Made by a program: the position numbers and the translations under genes
Shown here: in pieces, positions 9,906 through 20,228 of the stretch
Layout: the number at the start of each line of letters is the position of its first letter
Numbering within the stretch: the stretch's first letter is position 1
NCBI GenBank assembly: GCA_021927905.1
Contig: BLLK01000047.1
Location: 868,001 to 932,000 of the forward strand
DNA length: 64,000 nt
From: Chaetoceros tenuissimus
Lineage: Eukaryota; Bacillariophyta; Thalassiosirophyceae; Chaetocerotales; Chaetocerotaceae
Reading direction: 5' to 3'
Notes under the pieces: generated by a model
The model's database searches: none
What the model was told of the DNA's origin: nothing
The model's input: the letters and a program-made list of their open reading frames with translations, nothing else

Positions 9906-9991
9906 TCTCGCAAACCGGAATCGAACCAGTGACCGATGGATGACAATGTGTACACTACAGTCCACCGCTCTACCAACTGAGCTATCGCGAG
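9906..9991 (-). tRNA. tRNA-Tyr(GTA) with 13-nt intron
   Basis: On the minus strand the sequence folds as a full cloverleaf. The acceptor stem CTCGCGA pairs with TTGCGAG, the D stem is GCTC/GAGC, the anticodon stem is GTGGA/TCCAT and the T arm contains GGTTCGAATCC. The anticodon GTA lies at 9956-9958. The intron TGTACACATTGTC (9942-9954) sits one base 3' of the anticodon, the standard eukaryotic nuclear position. The discriminator base is A. A T-rich pol III terminator (CTTTTTCTTTTTGG on the minus strand) follows directly. Tyr tRNA genes of eukaryotes usually carry such an intron. Confidence 0.95.
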
Positions 9992-10183
9992 TTACTTGCC
10001 AAACAAGCCCCTCAACACACATCTTCAAAACTACTATGGATGCTGAGTCACAATTTGTCAAAAATGCACTGCTCGACTGCCGATTGCTCTGGACAAAGAA
10101 AAATGATGGAATAAAAGAGATGTTATTAAACTTTATCATCCACATAGTCGACCTTCCAAGTAACGAAGGAGATCATTGTCAAC

Positions 10184-11002
10184 ATGAAAGTATCACCTAT
10201 TTTATTCATCACATTTCTGTCTACTGCTTCGGCGTTTTCGCCACAGCAACAGCATAAATCTCTCATTACATCCACTATCAGGACAAACATAAATTCTTCG
10301 TCTCTTTCCTTCTTCAACAAGAAAGCAGCACCTGAACCTGAACCAGTAGCCATTGCAGGCATAGGACCAGAAGGTTGTGCACTCCCTTCACCATCTGGAG
10401 TGAATACTTTGTCAGAACCACTTCAGTCATCGATAGTATTGGGAATTTGTGCTGCTCTTGGTGTTTCAACTTTTTTCTTTTCTTCCTTTCTCGAATACAT
10501 CACTTTGAATTATGATTGGGTGCAAACTTGGAGATACACATGGCCATTGTTGGGAGCAATTTATGCAGCTGCTGGAGTGACTCATTTCACATTGCAAGAA
10601 GAGTATGAAAATATCTATCCTAGCAAAGGAGCGTGGGGATTCTGGTATCTGCCTGGATCAGCTGCGTTTCATGTTCAATGGACTGGTGTGGCTGAAATAC
10701 TAGGAGGTGTAGGTTTATTGATTGGAGGAGCATATGATGCATTCATGCCAGTCTGGGGTGAATGTCCGAATGTTATTACAAGTGCAGGTATTGGCTCAGA
10801 TGCAGCTGCTGGTTTGCTTCTTCTAACTGCTGTAGTCACTCCAGCAAATATCTTCATGTATACTCATGGAGCAAAGTTACCCATGGATGGTCCTGAAGTT
10901 CCAGTTGTAGGTCATGCAATTCGTGGTGTTATGCAAATTGTGCTTTTTGGATTACTATATCAAATGGGCCAAGGAACTTTTGATGCGCTTTTGAATCCAT
11001 AG
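10184..11002 (+). CDS. Plastid-targeted DoxX-like membrane protein
   Basis: The 272-residue protein begins with a signal peptide ending STASA, followed by FSPQQ. This is a near-canonical diatom ASA|F plastid presequence, followed by a Ser/Thr/Lys-rich transit region. The mature part has about four or five membrane helices. Segments AEILGGVGLLIG and TPANIFMYTHGA, with a final helix after PVVGHAIRGVMQ, resemble DoxX-like small membrane proteins. DoxX relatives are linked to quinone or thiol redox work at membranes, but the role here is unknown. The location is inferred from the presequence. Confidence 0.65.
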   Translation: MKVSPILFITFLSTASAFSPQQQHKSLITSTIRTNINSSSLSFFNKKAAPEPEPVAIAGIGPEGCALPSPSGVNTLSEPLQSSIVLGICAALGVSTFFFSSFLEYITLNYDWVQTWRYTWPLLGAIYAAAGVTHFTLQEEYENIYPSKGAWGFWYLPGSAAFHVQWTGVAEILGGVGLLIGGAYDAFMPVWGECPNVITSAGIGSDAAAGLLLLTAVVTPANIFMYTHGAKLPMDGPEVPVVGHAIRGVMQIVLFGLLYQMGQGTFDALLNP

Positions 11003-11207
11003 GAATGGCAGTATTGGAGATACACACTTTGTTGTAATTTTGCACGAATTCAATTTAATGTTGACCACTTCTTCTGTAGAAATTTCGTCATAGGGATAAT
11101 CTTTGTCATAATGTGAATGGTCTAATCTTCTCCTGTTACTAGAATACATTCACTCAAGTTGTAACGATTCTTATTGCTTAGAATGATTGATTTGATCATT
11201 CGTCTTT

Positions 11208-12326
11208 CTATCGCGAGTTCCGATAATGCCAGATGTACTTTTCCAAGTCTTCCTTCGATGTGTAATTATTCATTAGTTTTCCAGCCCATTGACCCTTTGT
11301 TTTTTGAACTATTGGTATCCACAAATGATCTACAGTTGAGTGCTTTGGTAACTCGCAATCTTCACCGAGCACAGCATGCCAAGTGTTTTCGAGGCCACAG
11401 CACATCTTTCTCACATTATCTTTTGGGAGATCAAATATTCTATCTTTTAATGTAATCAATTTCTGCTTATCCAAAGAATGTATCCTCTCTTTACGAACTG
11501 CAAAGCAAGCTCCCGAACGAGTATCAATTCTAGTACTATTCTTGGTATAAGACAGCCCCATCGTATCAAATACCTCACGAGGGTATGATCCAAGGTAAGG
11601 TATATCTGAATCATTGATATTTTCTATTGTCAACATTTGGGGTCCAAACATAAGTAAACCACTTCCATCTTTCTTCTCTGCCCATTTTTCGACTGTAGAC
11701 ACCACCTGAGCAGACGTCCAAAAAGGAGAATGCTCTGCATATAATAGTTTAACTCTACCCGACCCAAGAAGTACATCGCTTTGTACAAACGCAGACACAT
11801 CATATGGATCGTCGTGATCTTCAACCATGGTCGTCAGATATGCTGTACATTCTTCTGATCCGGCGTTTTGAAATGGTCTAGAGTAGTTGGAAACGTTTTG
11901 ACCGCATGTTTCATAGACAATGATGTCCCAGTTGGACGGTAGAGTATGTATCCATTGAATTTGTTCAATCGGTTCTCTGCAGTGAACAATAGTGAATCTG
12001 TATCTCAGATTACTTTTCTTCGCTTCTTCGCCTATGTTTTGCACAACATTCTCAATTTGCGTTTGGTCTTTGTTTGCTTCAATCTGACCTTCTATCGTAT
12101 TGACCATCCTTGTCCCGTTAATATTTTTTCGAAGAGCCGGTTGTAATGTACCACTACTGCTTAATTCTACTAGAGCAGTGTAATGTACCGAAGAAAAGGA
12201 AATCACAAGAACTATTATGTAAATGAGATTCTTTGGATATATTCTTCCCAAACCTTGAGGACCAAGATGTAATTTTGGTGACTTTTTTGTATTCTCATCT
12301 GAATGTATTAGTTTCAATATTCTCAT
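11208..12326 (-). CDS. DUF3431-type type II membrane protein
   Basis: This is 372 residues with a signal-anchor at about residues 33-50 and several NxS/T sites beyond it. The soluble part shows the DUF3431 pattern: a strand with IVHCREP, WDIIVYETCG, then N-x-G-x-E followed by TAYL, AFVQSDVLL, and SGACFAVRKERI. The family has a glycosyltransferase-like fold and often sits among cell-surface glycan genes. A Golgi lumenal glycan-modifying role is inferred only. The converging 3' end lies 205 bp from the DoxX-like gene. Confidence 0.6.
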   Translation of the reverse strand: MRILKLIHSDENTKKSPKLHLGPQGLGRIYPKNLIYIIVLVISFSSVHYTALVELSSSGTLQPALRKNINGTRMVNTIEGQIEANKDQTQIENVVQNIGEEAKKSNLRYRFTIVHCREPIEQIQWIHTLPSNWDIIVYETCGQNVSNYSRPFQNAGSEECTAYLTTMVEDHDDPYDVSAFVQSDVLLGSGRVKLLYAEHSPFWTSAQVVSTVEKWAEKKDGSGLLMFGPQMLTIENINDSDIPYLGSYPREVFDTMGLSYTKNSTRIDTRSGACFAVRKERIHSLDKQKLITLKDRIFDLPKDNVRKMCCGLENTWHAVLGEDCELPKHSTVDHLWIPIVQKTKGQWAGKLMNNYTSKEDLEKYIWHYRNSR

Positions 12327-12577
12327 GATAGAGCCATATACTGCTTTACATTCAAAAGGAGACTAATAGAAAGAGGCATTATGAGAGTTAAGTTTAGTGT
12401 GTGTTGTTTGGTGTTTGGTGCGGGTCGTCACAAGGCGCAGCCGGAAAAAAAGAAGAAGAGAGAAGAGTTCTCATAGAGAGCTAATTCACTAGAATTTAAT
12501 TTCAATCGTGTTGCATTATCTACACAGCGAAGTTGTTTTTGTAAAAATGTAAAAATTGCACTCTTCTAACTACACCC

Positions 12578-13309
12578 CTACGCAATCTTCGGAACAGACA
12601 CTGGCTGTATTGATGTAAATACTAGACATCCATCATCAAACTGTACTTGGATACCTTTTCTATTGAAGCCATGCTGATATCGATCAACAATGCCATCTAT
12701 ATCTTGATTGTAAAATGCGTAAAATTTCTGATTCACAACAAATAGGAAACCGACCAAAGCACTCAATATTAAAACATCGAAAAATTTACTCAGCATTCTC
12801 TCTCGACCAACTAATATCGCAAAGATACATATTGCAAAAAAGCACCACAATAAATTCATCAAATGAAAAGAAAGGAATCTGGTTCGTTCCGAAGATGTAA
12901 TTTCCATTGCAAATAGAACCCACGTCTCTTCATCAATTGCTGATATTATAAATGAGTTCTGCTGTGTAGGTCTCGCGGGTGACTTTAAAAGGTCCCAAAA
13001 TGGAAACGCGGCATAGATGGGATTATTCAATTCTTCAAACATGTCCTTGCTTTGGGATCGTAATATGAAGCCTTCATATCGAGACATGGCTGTGAAACTT
13101 GATATTCCATGGTTCAAAGGTGCACCGCTACCAGTATCTGGACTTGGATGAAGAAAATACTGTTGATTAGGGACGGGGCTATTCTGAGGTTGAGTATTAT
13201 CTATGTGCAAGGGAGTAAATCTGTTGCTATCCTCTGCCAACCTGTAGTCAGAGCCATTTTCTTTGTCATAAACATATGACTGCTGCCTACTTTCATCTCT
13301 CATATTCAA
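12578..13309 (-). CDS. Unknown two-helix membrane protein
   Basis: The 243-residue protein is not recognised. A Gln/Asn/Pro-rich N-terminal half (about 1-75) is followed by a compact region with aromatic residues (AFPFWDLLK), and two adjacent hydrophobic helices at about 148-168 and 174-192. A charged C-terminal tail with beta-like pattern (IQVQFDDGCLVFTS) ends the protein. Two neighbouring helices suggest a hairpin with both ends in the cytosol. It begins MNMRD, and either Met could serve as the start. Confidence 0.5.
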   Translation of the reverse strand: MNMRDESRQQSYVYDKENGSDYRLAEDSNRFTPLHIDNTQPQNSPVPNQQYFLHPSPDTGSGAPLNHGISSFTAMSRYEGFILRSQSKDMFEELNNPIYAAFPFWDLLKSPARPTQQNSFIISAIDEETWVLFAMEITSSERTRFLSFHLMNLLWCFFAICIFAILVGRERMLSKFFDVLILSALVGFLFVVNQKFYAFYNQDIDGIVDRYQHGFNRKGIQVQFDDGCLVFTSIQPVSVPKIA

Positions 13310-13749
13310 TCAAATTGTATGGTTATTCTGATAATTATAGTAGTATAATAGCTTTCTTTTCCATCACATATAAGTAGGGTATGTTTGTAAAAGTAAAGTT
13401 GAAGTTGCAATAAGTATTGCGAACACACCTTCCAGCAGTGTTACTTTGCGCGGCGGAGGTACTCTAAGTATTCTTGGTCGTATAATGCAACGGAATGTCA
13501 TTGACAGTCATGGTAAAAAAGAGTTAAAATTAAACTTTTCACTCATATTCTTCCTCTCCATGTATTCTTTTTCTAAAATTCATTGAATATGAAATAGATG
13601 CTGTTTAAATATGCATAGAAAAATGGATGGAAGTACAATGTATGTTGAAAATGCGTTGATGTATATTCATATATATTTTTGATTTTTCCAATTAATAATG
13701 CAAAATTTCATACGATCATAGCGAACTTATTTGTACATAATACGTCTTA
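13310..13749. other. Intergenic spacer
   Basis: Between two minus-strand genes. The 13560-13740 part is very AT-rich and looks like the 3' region of the hydroxylase gene. I see no gene or RNA. Confidence 0.4.
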
Positions 13750-14802
13750 CTATTCCTTCGGAGATTCTTTATTTCCCATCCAGCCCTGAGATACGGCAAA
13801 TGAAAACATGGATCCTACACGATCCCTTTCTTCCATTCTCACATCTGGGTGCCAAACATCTACAAGCAACAATACTCTCAAGTCTTTGGTTTCATTCCAT
13901 ACTTCATGCTCATATGAATCATCCAAAACGACCGCTTTTCCTTCTCTCCATTCCCGAATTTGATCTCCTACTCGAAGTCCGCATTTAGTTCTTGGCTTCG
14001 TAGAGTAAGCATCCGGCTTAGTATCCTTTGGAACAATCAATGGTAAATGAATCCTTAACCTCAGATTCATAGGACCAGTGTGTGGCTTAATATAACTTTT
14101 ACCATGCAACGTACTGAAAAATGCAAACCCAAATGGATTTGGATGACCTTGTTCCTGAGTATCAAAAAATAAATGCGGTTGCAAATCTTGCAATATTTGT
14201 GCTGTTTTAGGACATGCCTTGATGAAATTATCTTGCTTTTGTCCATTTAAAATATACGAATGCCAATCCCAATTTCCAACATGTAATTTATCATTCGCAT
14301 GTTCTACTCGTTTGTTGACATCATAATCTGGTTCAAGAATTTTTGATACATTTGGTGTCCCACTCATGTCGGTTGTAGTTCCGAATCCCATGACAGCATT
14401 CATATATTCTTCCTTGATTGTTTCATAGTTTGATTCCAAATGTTTTACAATTTTGGTAATGGTTGGATCGTTGTAAGCCACGGATACTTTGCTAGGATCG
14501 TTAGGTTGATCTGCTGGTGGCGGCGGTGCTGTCCAAAACGGAAGAGAGCGAAGTCCGGGAAGAAAGAATATCGAAGGTGAAGGTCTATGAAATCCAGTAT
14601 TTGCTAAGAGAGACGGCCCCTGTATGATGGTAGCTACGTTCGCTGGAGGTTCATTGGATCCAGAAGATGAAGAGAAAGTTCGACTTTCTTTACTGACGAT
14701 CTCCTTGTTTTTGAAGGATGTATTTTCTGGTCTAATCACAGAAAAAGATCTTGGTGTATTTGACGCCCTCAATCTAGAAACTCGAGCTGATAAACGATGC
14801 AT
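13750..14802 (-). CDS. Aspartyl/asparaginyl beta-hydroxylase family
   Basis: The C-terminal half of this 350-residue protein (about 175-325) is an Asp/Asn beta-hydroxylase domain, an Fe(II)/2-oxoglutarate dioxygenase. His241 in KPHTGP and His299 in DDSYEHEVWN fit the two iron-binding histidines; Arg250 and Arg309 (RVLLLVDVWHP) fit the 2-oxoglutarate-binding positions. The central RVGDQIREWREGK block is also typical. The N-terminus (MHRLSARVSRLRASN) is Arg/Ser-rich without acids and looks like a mitochondrial presequence. The substrate is unknown. Confidence 0.85.
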   Translation of the reverse strand: MHRLSARVSRLRASNTPRSFSVIRPENTSFKNKEIVSKESRTFSSSSGSNEPPANVATIIQGPSLLANTGFHRPSPSIFFLPGLRSLPFWTAPPPPADQPNDPSKVSVAYNDPTITKIVKHLESNYETIKEEYMNAVMGFGTTTDMSGTPNVSKILEPDYDVNKRVEHANDKLHVGNWDWHSYILNGQKQDNFIKACPKTAQILQDLQPHLFFDTQEQGHPNPFGFAFFSTLHGKSYIKPHTGPMNLRLRIHLPLIVPKDTKPDAYSTKPRTKCGLRVGDQIREWREGKAVVLDDSYEHEVWNETKDLRVLLLVDVWHPDVRMEERDRVGSMFSFAVSQGWMGNKESPKE

Positions 14803-15163
14803 TTTATTTGATAAATGATTGTTTCAATGAGAGTAAATGTACAAGTTTCATTAGTAAATCAGAGAAAAATGAAGCATCATGCATCACATCTGCAAAGATC
14901 CCTCTTTCATCAGATTGCATCTACCTACCCAATATGGACGTATTTGGTACCCGTCACCCCGTCTTTTACCTGCTTTTGGTATACTCACTTTTTGCAAAAT
15001 GAGAATCCCAGAAATATTTCATGCAACAATCGATCCAGGAGATCACATTTCATACAACATTACACCCCTTCTCATTCTAATCATTTCATTTCAAGATTCA
15101 AAGTAATGCAAGACCTTACTGCTCATAAAGAAGACAACTCTGATCTCAAACAAAATATTATAC
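14803..15163. promoter_or_regulatory. Bidirectional promoter region
   Basis: These 361 bp separate the hydroxylase gene (-) and the next membrane-protein gene (+). Several overlapping short frames cross it, but none has a domain or codon pattern to support it. Confidence 0.4.
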
Positions 15164-16018
15164 ATGAAACTAATACAGCTAATTCTATTATTTCTCTCCT
15201 CATTTTTACGAATGGGAGTAGAAGCGAGTGCAAATGTAGACATTCAGAAAAAGAATAACCTTTCAATGGATAGTAGATATCGTGATTATCTCAAACACGA
15301 TTACCCAAACAACATTTCTAGAATGTTGAAATATAGACCTAGAAGTAATGGATCTGGTGGTGGTAAATGTGACAAAGCATGTGGAATCACAATGGGTATT
15401 GTTTATGGTAGTTTACTCGGCATCGTGATCATGATTTTAATTATTTCTCGATACATTTATCCATTCTACTTGTCTAAAAGATTCAAAGCCAAGTTGATTC
15501 GGGCAAGAAATAAATTCTTTGTCGAAGATGACAAATCTACAAAAATTTCCTTTCCTCTGAAACATCACAATGTGCAAGAAAGCCCATGGATACAAAAGAC
15601 CAATACGACCGACGAAGAATGTGATGACAGGAAATCAAAACCTGTCCCTATTTCAGGAAATTATGCAGTCACTTACTCCGAAAACGAAAACGAATTTGTA
15701 AGCGTAAGAGGCACACTCCATGCTGATTTCACAGAGGCACACAACGGAAAGGGGTACAAAGTTTCCGGATCTTTCGAGGACGAACACGGATTCGCTATCA
15801 TCAAGGAAGGCTTTGTAAACTATGATGGCACAGCCTACTGGTATGAATTCTATGAGTGTCCCAGTACTTCACTTCGTTGTAACTTGAAACATTTGGAAGT
15901 TCTGAACGAAGGGACATTTAATTTTCGAAATAATTCCTTTACAAATAATTGCTTTGGGACATGGGAATCCAACACTGGCTTGCAAGGAAAGATTTTGTCA
16001 TTAGAACAACTTCGTTGA
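15164..16018 (+). CDS. Single-pass membrane protein, unknown
   Basis: The 284-residue protein starts with a signal peptide (about 1-22), has a short lumenal segment with an SGGGKCDKAC motif, a transmembrane helix at about 78-100 and basic residues right after it, so the C-terminal 180 residues should be cytosolic. The last 120 residues contain repeated beta-like strands (YKVSGSFEDEHGF, GTAYWYEFYE, GTFNFRNNSFT, GTWESNTGLQG) that could form a small beta barrel or sandwich. I cannot name the family. Confidence 0.55.
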   Translation: MKLIQLILLFLSSFLRMGVEASANVDIQKKNNLSMDSRYRDYLKHDYPNNISRMLKYRPRSNGSGGGKCDKACGITMGIVYGSLLGIVIMILIISRYIYPFYLSKRFKAKLIRARNKFFVEDDKSTKISFPLKHHNVQESPWIQKTNTTDEECDDRKSKPVPISGNYAVTYSENENEFVSVRGTLHADFTEAHNGKGYKVSGSFEDEHGFAIIKEGFVNYDGTAYWYEFYECPSTSLRCNLKHLEVLNEGTFNFRNNSFTNNCFGTWESNTGLQGKILSLEQLR

Positions 16019-16159
16019 ATGAGGTGAGAAAGCAGAGTAATGCAAATACATGGACATTTTTATATTTACATACAAATACTTGTTTACTTCGAAATATGTA
16101 TACTGGAATGGGAAAAATGAGCATTCCTATTGAAAGCTTTTCGAAATATGTTGGCCTAA

Positions 16160-17458
16160 TTATGAAATATTTCTAGTACTTTCTTCTTCTTCAATAGATT
16201 CGTCCAACCTTGTAGTAGTATCACGACGACTCTCAATGTCTGTTGTTTCGAAAGTAGATGACTGCTTCCGTATAACCTTTACACCAGACGCTCGGAGTTG
16301 TTTCCATCTTTCATCGGTATGTGTAGAATTACTGCGAAATCTTCCTTCTCCAATGCCTTGATCTTCTGCATTGTAATGTGTGCTGATTGGAAACATATGT
16401 GATGTCACGGGTGTTTCGTTATCCAATGGAGATGTGTTGCAAATCTCCGGTTCTAAATCGAAATTATCTTCAAGCGATTCAGCACGGAACAGATCTCGTC
16501 GCTGATAGCATGGGAATAAGATATTAAAAACAATATCTAGTACTATTGAGATCCCTTTCCGCTCTGGGTTTTCTTCTGATAATCGAGTATACCGCAAACG
16601 GAAGTAGACAATGGTATTGAAAAATCCGGCTGATGGCAGTAAGATCAGGGCTAGTGTATTGAGCCAAGTCGGAACGTCTACATTAGAGGCCAACAACGCC
16701 ATTTCCAGCAAACTTAATAACCAAGGTACTAAGAATGCCAAGAAGAAGAATTTGCATTGTGTAGCTACTTTCCTTGTCGTCTGCAGTAACTCATTCATTG
16801 AATTTGGATTTGTTCGAATCACCATCGAAAATCGGGCGCTTCTTTGTTCTGTCATCTTGACATGTTTGTAAATTAATACATAACATACAAAATTAAACAG
16901 CAGCACCACTATGTAAACCAGTGGCGATATCATGGCAAGGTAGAATCCTAGCTTGTATAGAGGGTCTGAAGGATCTAGAGATTCATCTGGGACAATGGCA
17001 CATATAGACGTTTCATCTTGCTTCATAGGATTGATAACATTGACTCCCGCACCTATTATGGTATATAAAAGTCCAAAAACTATAGGTGGGATGTGAAACC
17101 AATTTTCTACAGTCTTCATTTTCCGATTTCCATAGTTATATCGGATGGTCAGTAAATAGTAAGTTGCCAAGGATGCATTGTATAAATTGGTAATCGTTCC
17201 AAAAAGCATGAATATGAATCCCTTTACTTCACAAACAACGTCTTGAGATTTGCGTCCATGATGGGGTATGGCGAATGTTAATATGAATGCAGCGGCAAAG
17301 AGAAAGTCACTTGTACTCATAATCGCAAGTATACGTTGTTGAGTGTTCTCTCGATTTTGCTTCGATGTTGCCACTGCGATGATAATCATCAAACTACCAA
17401 CAAGGGAAATGAATGCAACTGAGCATCCTATGAAGATTCCCACTTGCCTTGAAGACAT
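16160..17458 (-). CDS. Seven-helix GPCR-like receptor
   Basis: The 432-residue protein has seven hydrophobic helices in the first 315 residues and a 115-residue Ser/Thr/Glu-rich cytosolic tail. Conserved features include a polar helix 2 start (RILAIMSTSDFLFAAAF), a Cys before helix 3 (VVCEVKGF), basic residues between helices 5 and 6, and a helix 7 end AGFFNTIVYFRLRY that mirrors the GFFNxxVY pattern of cAMP-receptor-like GPCRs (Dictyostelium CAR/CRL). The tail carries many possible phosphorylation sites. The ligand is unknown. Confidence 0.75.
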   Translation of the reverse strand: MSSRQVGIFIGCSVAFISLVGSLMIIIAVATSKQNRENTQQRILAIMSTSDFLFAAAFILTFAIPHHGRKSQDVVCEVKGFIFMLFGTITNLYNASLATYYLLTIRYNYGNRKMKTVENWFHIPPIVFGLLYTIIGAGVNVINPMKQDETSICAIVPDESLDPSDPLYKLGFYLAMISPLVYIVVLLFNFVCYVLIYKHVKMTEQRSARFSMVIRTNPNSMNELLQTTRKVATQCKFFFLAFLVPWLLSLLEMALLASNVDVPTWLNTLALILLPSAGFFNTIVYFRLRYTRLSEENPERKGISIVLDIVFNILFPCYQRRDLFRAESLEDNFDLEPEICNTSPLDNETPVTSHMFPISTHYNAEDQGIGEGRFRSNSTHTDERWKQLRASGVKVIRKQSSTFETTDIESRRDTTTRLDESIEEEESTRNIS

Positions 17459-18138
17459 GATGAAAGTTTTGTTTGCAGTCTATATGAATAGGAAATTGAA
17501 AAAAAATATTTCTCCAAGAAACAAGAACTGTGATAAGGGACCTCCTTATTGCTGATCTTGAATCTTGAATCTGGCGAAACAGCTGAGAACTGTCAAAGGT
17601 AATTACGTACGTACATACGTGTTGTAAATAGGTGAATGCCGCGGTAGAAGTGCGACAGCATAGGATGATAATCTTGTAAGTAGTACGTAGAGTAGGGTAC
17701 TGATATTTTCCATCATCTCAGAAAGAAGTGTTACAAAATACATTATCTTCATTGTGCCTACTTGATTTTACTTTTTTCAATCAAACCTTTTTTCATACAG
17801 ATTAAGATAATGAACACTTGCTGATAACTTCTGGCTATTTGTCATCTTCTACTTTTTCTTTCAAATAATTTCTTCTCTTGAGAATGAGAAATGTCGTAGA
17901 CACCTGTCAAGACCGTTGGGTGAAGGAGGTCTCTTTCTAATTCAATTAAGGGACTTCAAGAAGTAAAAAGCTTGCTCATAGGAATACTCGTATACAAGAA
18001 AATCTTGTATAATTCAAAAGTATTCACGTGAATATTATTCACTGTAAACCTTACTTCATGAAAAGTATGTTTACTTTTACGTGTATTGTACATTTAGATT
18101 CATATCGTTAATCTATAAGTATATCCATATGTACAAGG
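17459..18138. other. Intergenic spacer
   Basis: Promoter side of the receptor gene and 3' side of the coiled-coil gene. I see no gene or structured RNA. Confidence 0.4.
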
Positions 18139-18828
18139 CTAGATACTCGTTGACACATCATCATCCAAGTTCTTTGCCATTTTCAATAATTTAAGCTCTT
18201 CCACCAATCCTCGTATAGTCTTATCTCTTTGGTCTAGTCTGTCACTATACTCCTTTTCCATATCTGCCATCCTTGTAACTATTTCATTCATATCATTCAT
18301 AAAGTCTCTCTCCATCTTTGCCTGTGTCTCTCTTAACTCCATATTTTCCTGTTTAAATATTTTCAAATGTGCATGTTTGCAATCGTTCTTCTCCAAACGC
18401 TCTTCCAAAATTAGACACTGATTCAGTAATTCTAGTTTTGTAGCTTCTTGAATCCTGAGCCTATTATTCAACTCAGTAATTTGAAGTAAGCCCTTGGTAT
18501 TGATGGAACTCAAACTCAAGTTTTCATTATCTTCAGACGGCTTGGAAGGGATGTGCATTTCGTGTGTTGCCAAGAAATCCTTTTCGGTGCCTAGTGAAAA
18601 ATCTTCATCGTCAAATGTTTGCACTGTCGGCTGTGATACATCATCTGATTCACTATTTATTATTAATGGAATAGACTGCTTCCCATCTGCTGGTAACATG
18701 GATAGATTATCGAGGGTAAACGAAGGTGCTACTTTGAAGGCAAATGGCAAATCTTCTTCATGTTCTTGCGGTTTTTGAGGTGACGGAGACATTGGTGGTT
18801 TATGACTGGTCTTGGAACTTGAATCCAT
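18139..18828 (-). CDS. Coiled-coil protein, unknown
   Basis: The 229-residue protein has a Pro/Ser/Asp-rich disordered N-terminal half and a heptad-patterned helix from about residue 112 to 220 (LLQITELNNRLRIQEA, then LEERLEKND, MERDFMNDMNEIVTRM, RGLVEELKLLKM). It probably acts as a dimerising scaffold. No catalytic motif or known family is seen. Confidence 0.55.
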   Translation of the reverse strand: MDSSSKTSHKPPMSPSPQKPQEHEEDLPFAFKVAPSFTLDNLSMLPADGKQSIPLIINSESDDVSQPTVQTFDDEDFSLGTEKDFLATHEMHIPSKPSEDNENLSLSSINTKGLLQITELNNRLRIQEATKLELLNQCLILEERLEKNDCKHAHLKIFKQENMELRETQAKMERDFMNDMNEIVTRMADMEKEYSDRLDQRDKTIRGLVEELKLLKMAKNLDDDVSTSI

Positions 18829-20228
18829 CTACGATTTATTGCAATGAGCTCTTCTCTTGAGAGTGTTTGGGTTGTTTTTATTTCTACTCCGAAGTCGTTA
18901 GTAACCTCCTAGTTTGTTCGTAAAATACTTCCTAGTTGTTCTTTTCTTGAAGAAAGACAGGATGATCGATGGAAGCTTGTGTGATTGTCAGTTAGTGCGA
19001 AATTTTCCGCTGGACATAGATTGGCTCGCTAATTTATGTCTTTTCAGACCAAATTAGAAAAGAAAAGGAAGAAGAAGAGGGAAGGGAAGTTTCTAATGGC
19101 TACAAACCCTAGCTATTTACCTGCTCAACATCTACTACGTACTTTTACTTCTACACTTTCACTTACTTCATTCCTTGCAACGGAAACACTCATACCAGAA
19201 GATGAGCGGATTAAAGAAACAGAAGAAATAACGATGAAACACCTTACGAGTATCATTTCGACGCAGTTGGTTTGTAGAAATTGAAGTTAAGAAAATGATT
19301 TAGAATAAAAAATAAAAGGTCTACATAATGATCAAGATAGATCCGAATCAGAGTATAGGCCAGCATATGGATTACTCCGCCAAGCCAGTAGTAGTACATA
19401 AATGAAAAATTGCTTAATCATGTCTTTACATTTTTTTATGTTTACCATTAGTTACTATATGATTCTCCAACGAATCTATGTTGCTTATATAGATCTTCTC
19501 TACTATTGTGCAATACCTTTGTAGTAATTTGTGCTACTCCAGCCGTGATGCGTACTAAACATTGATTCAAATACTCTAACATTGCGGCTCTAAACATTAT
19601 GCGGCTAAATCTTCGTGTCCATCCTATTCAAAGATTTGAAGAAAAGAGAAACAACCAAGGAGATACGCATCCTGCTAAATCATGCTTACAGTTGAAAATA
19701 GATAATGGAATAAGACCCTTGTTCTATTCCGAACTAGCTCTTTCTTTTCCAGCCAGACATGTATTTAGAGTTGAATGATATAGCCCAGTCTATAACTAAC
19801 AGAATTTGAAAGCGCTATTGTGAAACATCTTTAGTACATAATTGTATTATTTGAATTGAGTTTATTTGTGCTGATTATGAGTGCATCAAAAAATGTTTAT
19901 GTGTAGATATGCTCTCAAAAGTGGCGGTTGCAAAACCAGCTTTTTTTCAAAAACAAATTGACATCAATTGACACGCTAAATAAGCCTTCTGACGTGTTTG
20001 GAAAGGGTTGGAATTGTTAAGGTTATCTTACGGTTTGTGACAAATTTTGCTGCACCAAAGTCAGGTGTTATGTAATGCGCACCAACCCTGAACAATGAAC
20101 CTACAGTTATCGTACTACTCGTACTTGTACTTGCTTGATGTACTTTAGTTTAAATAATTACAACAAAACAAAAATTCAACCAACTTGTCGACATATCATA
20201 ACTTAATTTTATTTAGAAATATAATATA
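18829..20228. other. Long spacer between divergent genes
   Basis: I see no convincing gene. A frame at 19036-19284 (82 residues) begins with a lysine run and has no recognisable domain. No conserved snRNA motif was found by eye. Around 19990-20095 the words GGGTTGG and CCAACCC occur in opposite orientation with similar flanks, which could pair. The last 60 bases are AT-rich and should hold the LSm7 promoter. Confidence 0.4.

Noticed and set aside
9811-10257. 148-residue plus-strand frame
   Set aside because: It runs across the tRNA-Tyr gene and the start of the DoxX-like gene in another frame.
19036-19284. 82-residue frame with an ATG
   Set aside because: It has a lysine run and no recognisable domain; support is too weak to call it a gene.
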